The notes beneath the pieces were generated by a model. The model was not told the DNA's origin, did not search any database, and worked only from the letters and a program-made list of their open reading frames with translations. Position numbers and translations under genes: made by a program. This document shows positions 18,446-20,695 of a stretch of DNA of 20,695 nt, in pieces. Position 1 is the stretch's first letter. Each line of letters opens with the position of its first letter. This DNA is from Phoronis australis (lineage: Eukaryota > Phoronida > Phoronidae): the NCBI GenBank assembly GCA_002633005.1, contig NMRA01000073.1, forward strand, positions 334,150-354,844, read 5' to 3'.

Positions 18446-18894
18446 TTTGGCATTGACAATGAAGCTGTTGCTGCTGCTAAATATGCATCAGTTTTGGCCG
18501 TGACATACATGAAGTCGGTTTCATAATAAACCCATCAGTCCCTCATTTAGGATGCAGTTCAGACAGGCGCGTCTACGACCCCGACTCTAATCCCAAATGG
18601 GGACTGCTTGAAATAAAGTGTACGAAAAAAGACAGCGTGACGGAGGTAGATTATTTTAAAGCAGGAGAAAATGGTTTAGAACTAAGAACAAGTCACAAGT
18701 ACTACGAACAATATATCGGTCAACTTGGTATTACTGGTGAAACATGGTGCGACTTCTACGCCTTAGCAAGAAATGACTTTCACTTAGAACGTGTATATTT
18801 TGACGAGGCATTTTTTAATGCTATGCAGGTTAAGTTAGATAATTTTTATGCCAGGTATTTTCTACCAGCTGTTGTTGATAAAGGTGTTGTCTAG
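18446..18894 (+). pseudogene. YqaJ nuclease C-terminal remainder, out of frame
   Basis: Right after the TAG the same frame continues for 26 codons with good family character (FGIDNEAVAAAKYA) to TAA at 18524-18526. From about 18517 a different register is open to TAG at 18892-18894. It includes LGCSSDRRVYD and GLLEIKC, the Asp and Glu-x-Lys of the lambda-exonuclease-type active site, then YYEQYIGQLGITGETWCDFY and a Phe/Tyr-rich C-terminus. The change of register is consistent with loss of one base near 18515-18518. Sequence quality beyond the breaks is high, so decay looks recent. Confidence 0.85.
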
Positions 18895-20660
18895 ACGAAT
18901 TTTTGTACAATGGAGCTCAATTTGTACAGCTAGCGTAGCAACAAAGTCTTTTTGATTTCACTGGGAATACACTTTATTTAAGCAGTCGCCATTTCAAAGG
19001 TGAGCCTCTTTTTAGGTTTTGAAACTGATGGGTTCTGCACTTAATCACAGTCCAAAGCATGAAGTTTTTCGCAAGCGTCATTGATATTTATGTCTTGGGC
19101 GCGACGACGTAGAGGGTCGACGTTCAAAAATAAAGCGCTCTCGAAACGACACTATGTAAAATTTACTAAAAGGGGTTTGTGAAGGCAAAGGAAACGACAC
19201 CATAAACGACGACGCCCACGACACTGATGACAATGCGGAGGAGGTCACCAACACTGTCGAAACTCCCACAATGCTGTAACCAGAAGCATCAACCATAGCA
19301 TTGACGAAAACTATGACACCGCTGACGATGGCACTGATGCACTGAAAATAGTGACCACGTACCTGGCACGAACCCACGGCCAAACCCACCATGCCAAAAA
19401 CGGCAAAGCCACTGTCACTCATGACACGACAAGACGCCTATGACAACGATGACACCACCTAATCCACAGATGACACTGAAAACGACAAGATCATCTTTGT
19501 CGTCGTCACTACCTTCTTCATCTTCATAAAACGGTATTGGCAAAACTTACAAACACTCCAGTCACGAGGATCAATCAAAAAGAAAGCCAGGAACTGTCAG
19601 TCAATAAGCTACGGTCACCAGAAAACTCGGAATAACCCAAGAATGATAAGAGGTGAGAGGTGGATAATAAATGTCCATTAGCGCTTGACAAGATCTGTTT
19701 GTATGCTGTTTAAGGAATCCCTCAAATGACCCTGACAGCGCAAAAGCTCTGCAAATCAAAAATTTACAGCAGTGCCTATTACAGCGGCATCTTTTGCCTA
19801 AGTTCACTCACAAGCCTCGAAATATTGTTAAGATATGCTGTGTGTAAATTCCATGCCTATCGGTCGAGGAAATGGTAGGAAAGTCTGAAACCCATTTTGC
19901 TACTGAACCCTAACGACAAAGGAAGAGAAATCTGAGAAACCCACGAGCGTCAGACCTTAGTCATCCGTAAATTTTGATTATATCGCGTCCCAAAAGTCGA
20001 AGTAAGAAACGGATGATATAAATCTGATATTTCTTCACGAGATCTATTCACATACCAAGAGAGATCCTACAAAGGACGCTGGAACAATACCACGAAGACT
20101 CAACTGCTAAAAACAGAAGACTCTCACAGAATATTCTCACTCGACTCAAGGTTACGTTATATCGCGAAACGGATGACAAAGGTGACTTAGCGCTTGATTT
20201 AAATCTCTCGTTATACCAAATTTCTGAAGAGTACTGCAAATGACAAAGTGGCTAGAGCTCCTTGAAGCGAAAACTCTAAAAATGATTGTCGCAGGTCCAC
20301 AACAATATGCCTCGAGCTATTAAGAAGTCAGTAGTGTAAATTGGTTCACGTCCATAGGAGAAGAAATGTAGCTTGCATCGTGCAGACAAAAAACAAAGAA
20401 GCAAAAAAGCGAGCAAACTCAGTTCACGTCGAGTTACATAGTTGGCGACTTTTATTTTACCAAAGGAGAGGATGTGGTCCAAAAGTGTGTCATACGCAGT
20501 CTGAACAAATGTTCTACATCACCTACATTAACAAATCACCATGTGATGAACCTTTATAGTTGATATCTAAAGTCTGGCATAATCACACTCAACTGTCGTG
20601 TTCTGTTCAACCCAGATATCTGATGGACCACCAATTACAGGAATCTGAATCTAATTCGAA
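18895..20660. other. Downstream non-coding stretch
   Basis: I see no supportable gene. Candidate poly(A) signal AATAAA occurs at 19129-19134. The stretch contains the GAC-rich tract at 19160-19500; frames on either strand at 19078-20559 lack domains and mostly reflect that composition or chance. Confidence 0.5.
19160..19500. repeat. Degenerate GAC/ATGAC-rich simple-sequence tract
   Basis: The plus strand is a loose series of ACGAC, ATGACA, CACTGATG and GACGATG motifs with triplet/hexamer-like periodicity and many substitutions. It produces an apparent 114-codon minus-strand frame rich in Val/Ser, which I treat as a compositional artefact. Confidence 0.55.
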
Positions 20661-20661
20661 G

Positions 20662-20695
<34 letters not shown>
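20661..20695. repeat. (GA)n microsatellite at window edge
   Basis: An uninterrupted GA dinucleotide run with one GG interruption near 20688-20690, continuing to the last base of the window; its full length is not visible. Confidence 0.95.

Larger units (their letters stand above)
16502..18894 (+). pseudogene. SWIM zinc finger / YqaJ exonuclease-type gene, broken copy
   Basis: Three exons (16502-16667, 17244-17332, 17636 onward) join phase-perfectly to an N-terminal region, a SWIM zinc finger and a YqaJ/lambda-exonuclease-type nuclease domain, a layout seen in many uncharacterised invertebrate proteins. The nuclease half is disrupted: TAG at 18443-18445 in the main frame, a further 26 open codons, TAA at 18524-18526, while the domain continues in another register from about 18517 to TAG 18892-18894. 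The D...ExK nuclease core (SSDRRVYD, LLEIKC) lies beyond both breaks. YqaJ-type enzymes are phage-derived 5'-3' exonucleases; in animals such genes are probably mobile-element or domesticated. This copy probably cannot make an active nuclease. No terminal inverted repeats were found. A candidate AATAAA is at 19129-19134. Confidence 0.85.

Noticed and set aside
19078-19422. 114-codon minus-strand frame rich in Val and Ser
   Set aside because: It is created by the degenerate GAC-rich simple sequence on the opposite strand.

Overview
The window looks like nuclear DNA from a metazoan, most probably a cnidarian such as an anthozoan coral or anemone. It is AT-rich, with coding sequence in short exons bounded by GT/AG splice sites. 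It holds a kringle domain joined to an IgGFc-binding-protein-type domain, a SWIM/YqaJ gene with spliceosomal introns, and many minisatellites, MITEs and LINE scraps. There are no bacterial operons or Shine-Dalgarno sites. The taxon is an inference from domain content; no species can be named.

Left half, minus strand (about 11.2 kb down to position 1): one spliced gene runs right to left. Five exons can be read and joined phase-perfectly: a kringle exon (10964-11233), three exons of the IgGFc-binding N-terminal type domain (8899-9141, 8039-8563, 2351-2959), and an acidic exon (about 72-206). Two consecutive DxDxDG-x-I-D-E metal-binding-like motifs straddle the last intron. Every internal junction is phase 1, the pattern expected of shuffled extracellular modules. 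The reading frame is intact. The 5' end (signal peptide) and 3' end are not identified; the gene continues past position 1. The product is predicted to be a secreted or cell-surface mosaic protein.

The introns are large and full of repeats. Intron 3 (5.1 kb) carries a 160-bp MITE with a perfect 5-bp target duplication and a 2.9-kb array of roughly one hundred 28-bp units with several layers of higher-order repeats, including three 141-bp copies that read as identical. Intron 4 has a 17-bp perfect inverted repeat. Intron 1 has the 3' end of a LINE ORF. At the window edge, a 15-bp minisatellite overlaps the splice donor of exon 5, so that strong donors recur at in-frame spacing.

Middle (11.3-16.5 kb): mostly non-coding. 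It has a four-copy 40-bp tandem repeat, weak candidate upstream exons, an unrecognised plus-strand terminal-exon-like ORF (13188-13556), a convergent frame-broken minus-strand ORF pair (13558-14164), and a CCAAT/CRE-like dyad cluster near 14.2 kb.

Right part, plus strand (16502-18894): a three-exon SWIM zinc finger plus YqaJ/lambda-exonuclease-type nuclease gene. Its second exon is only 89 bp. The nuclease domain is broken by a TAG stop and a frameshift, so this copy is probably a pseudogene or decayed mobile-element gene. The remaining 1.8 kb holds degenerate GAC-rich simple sequence and a terminal (GA)n microsatellite, with no gene that I can support.
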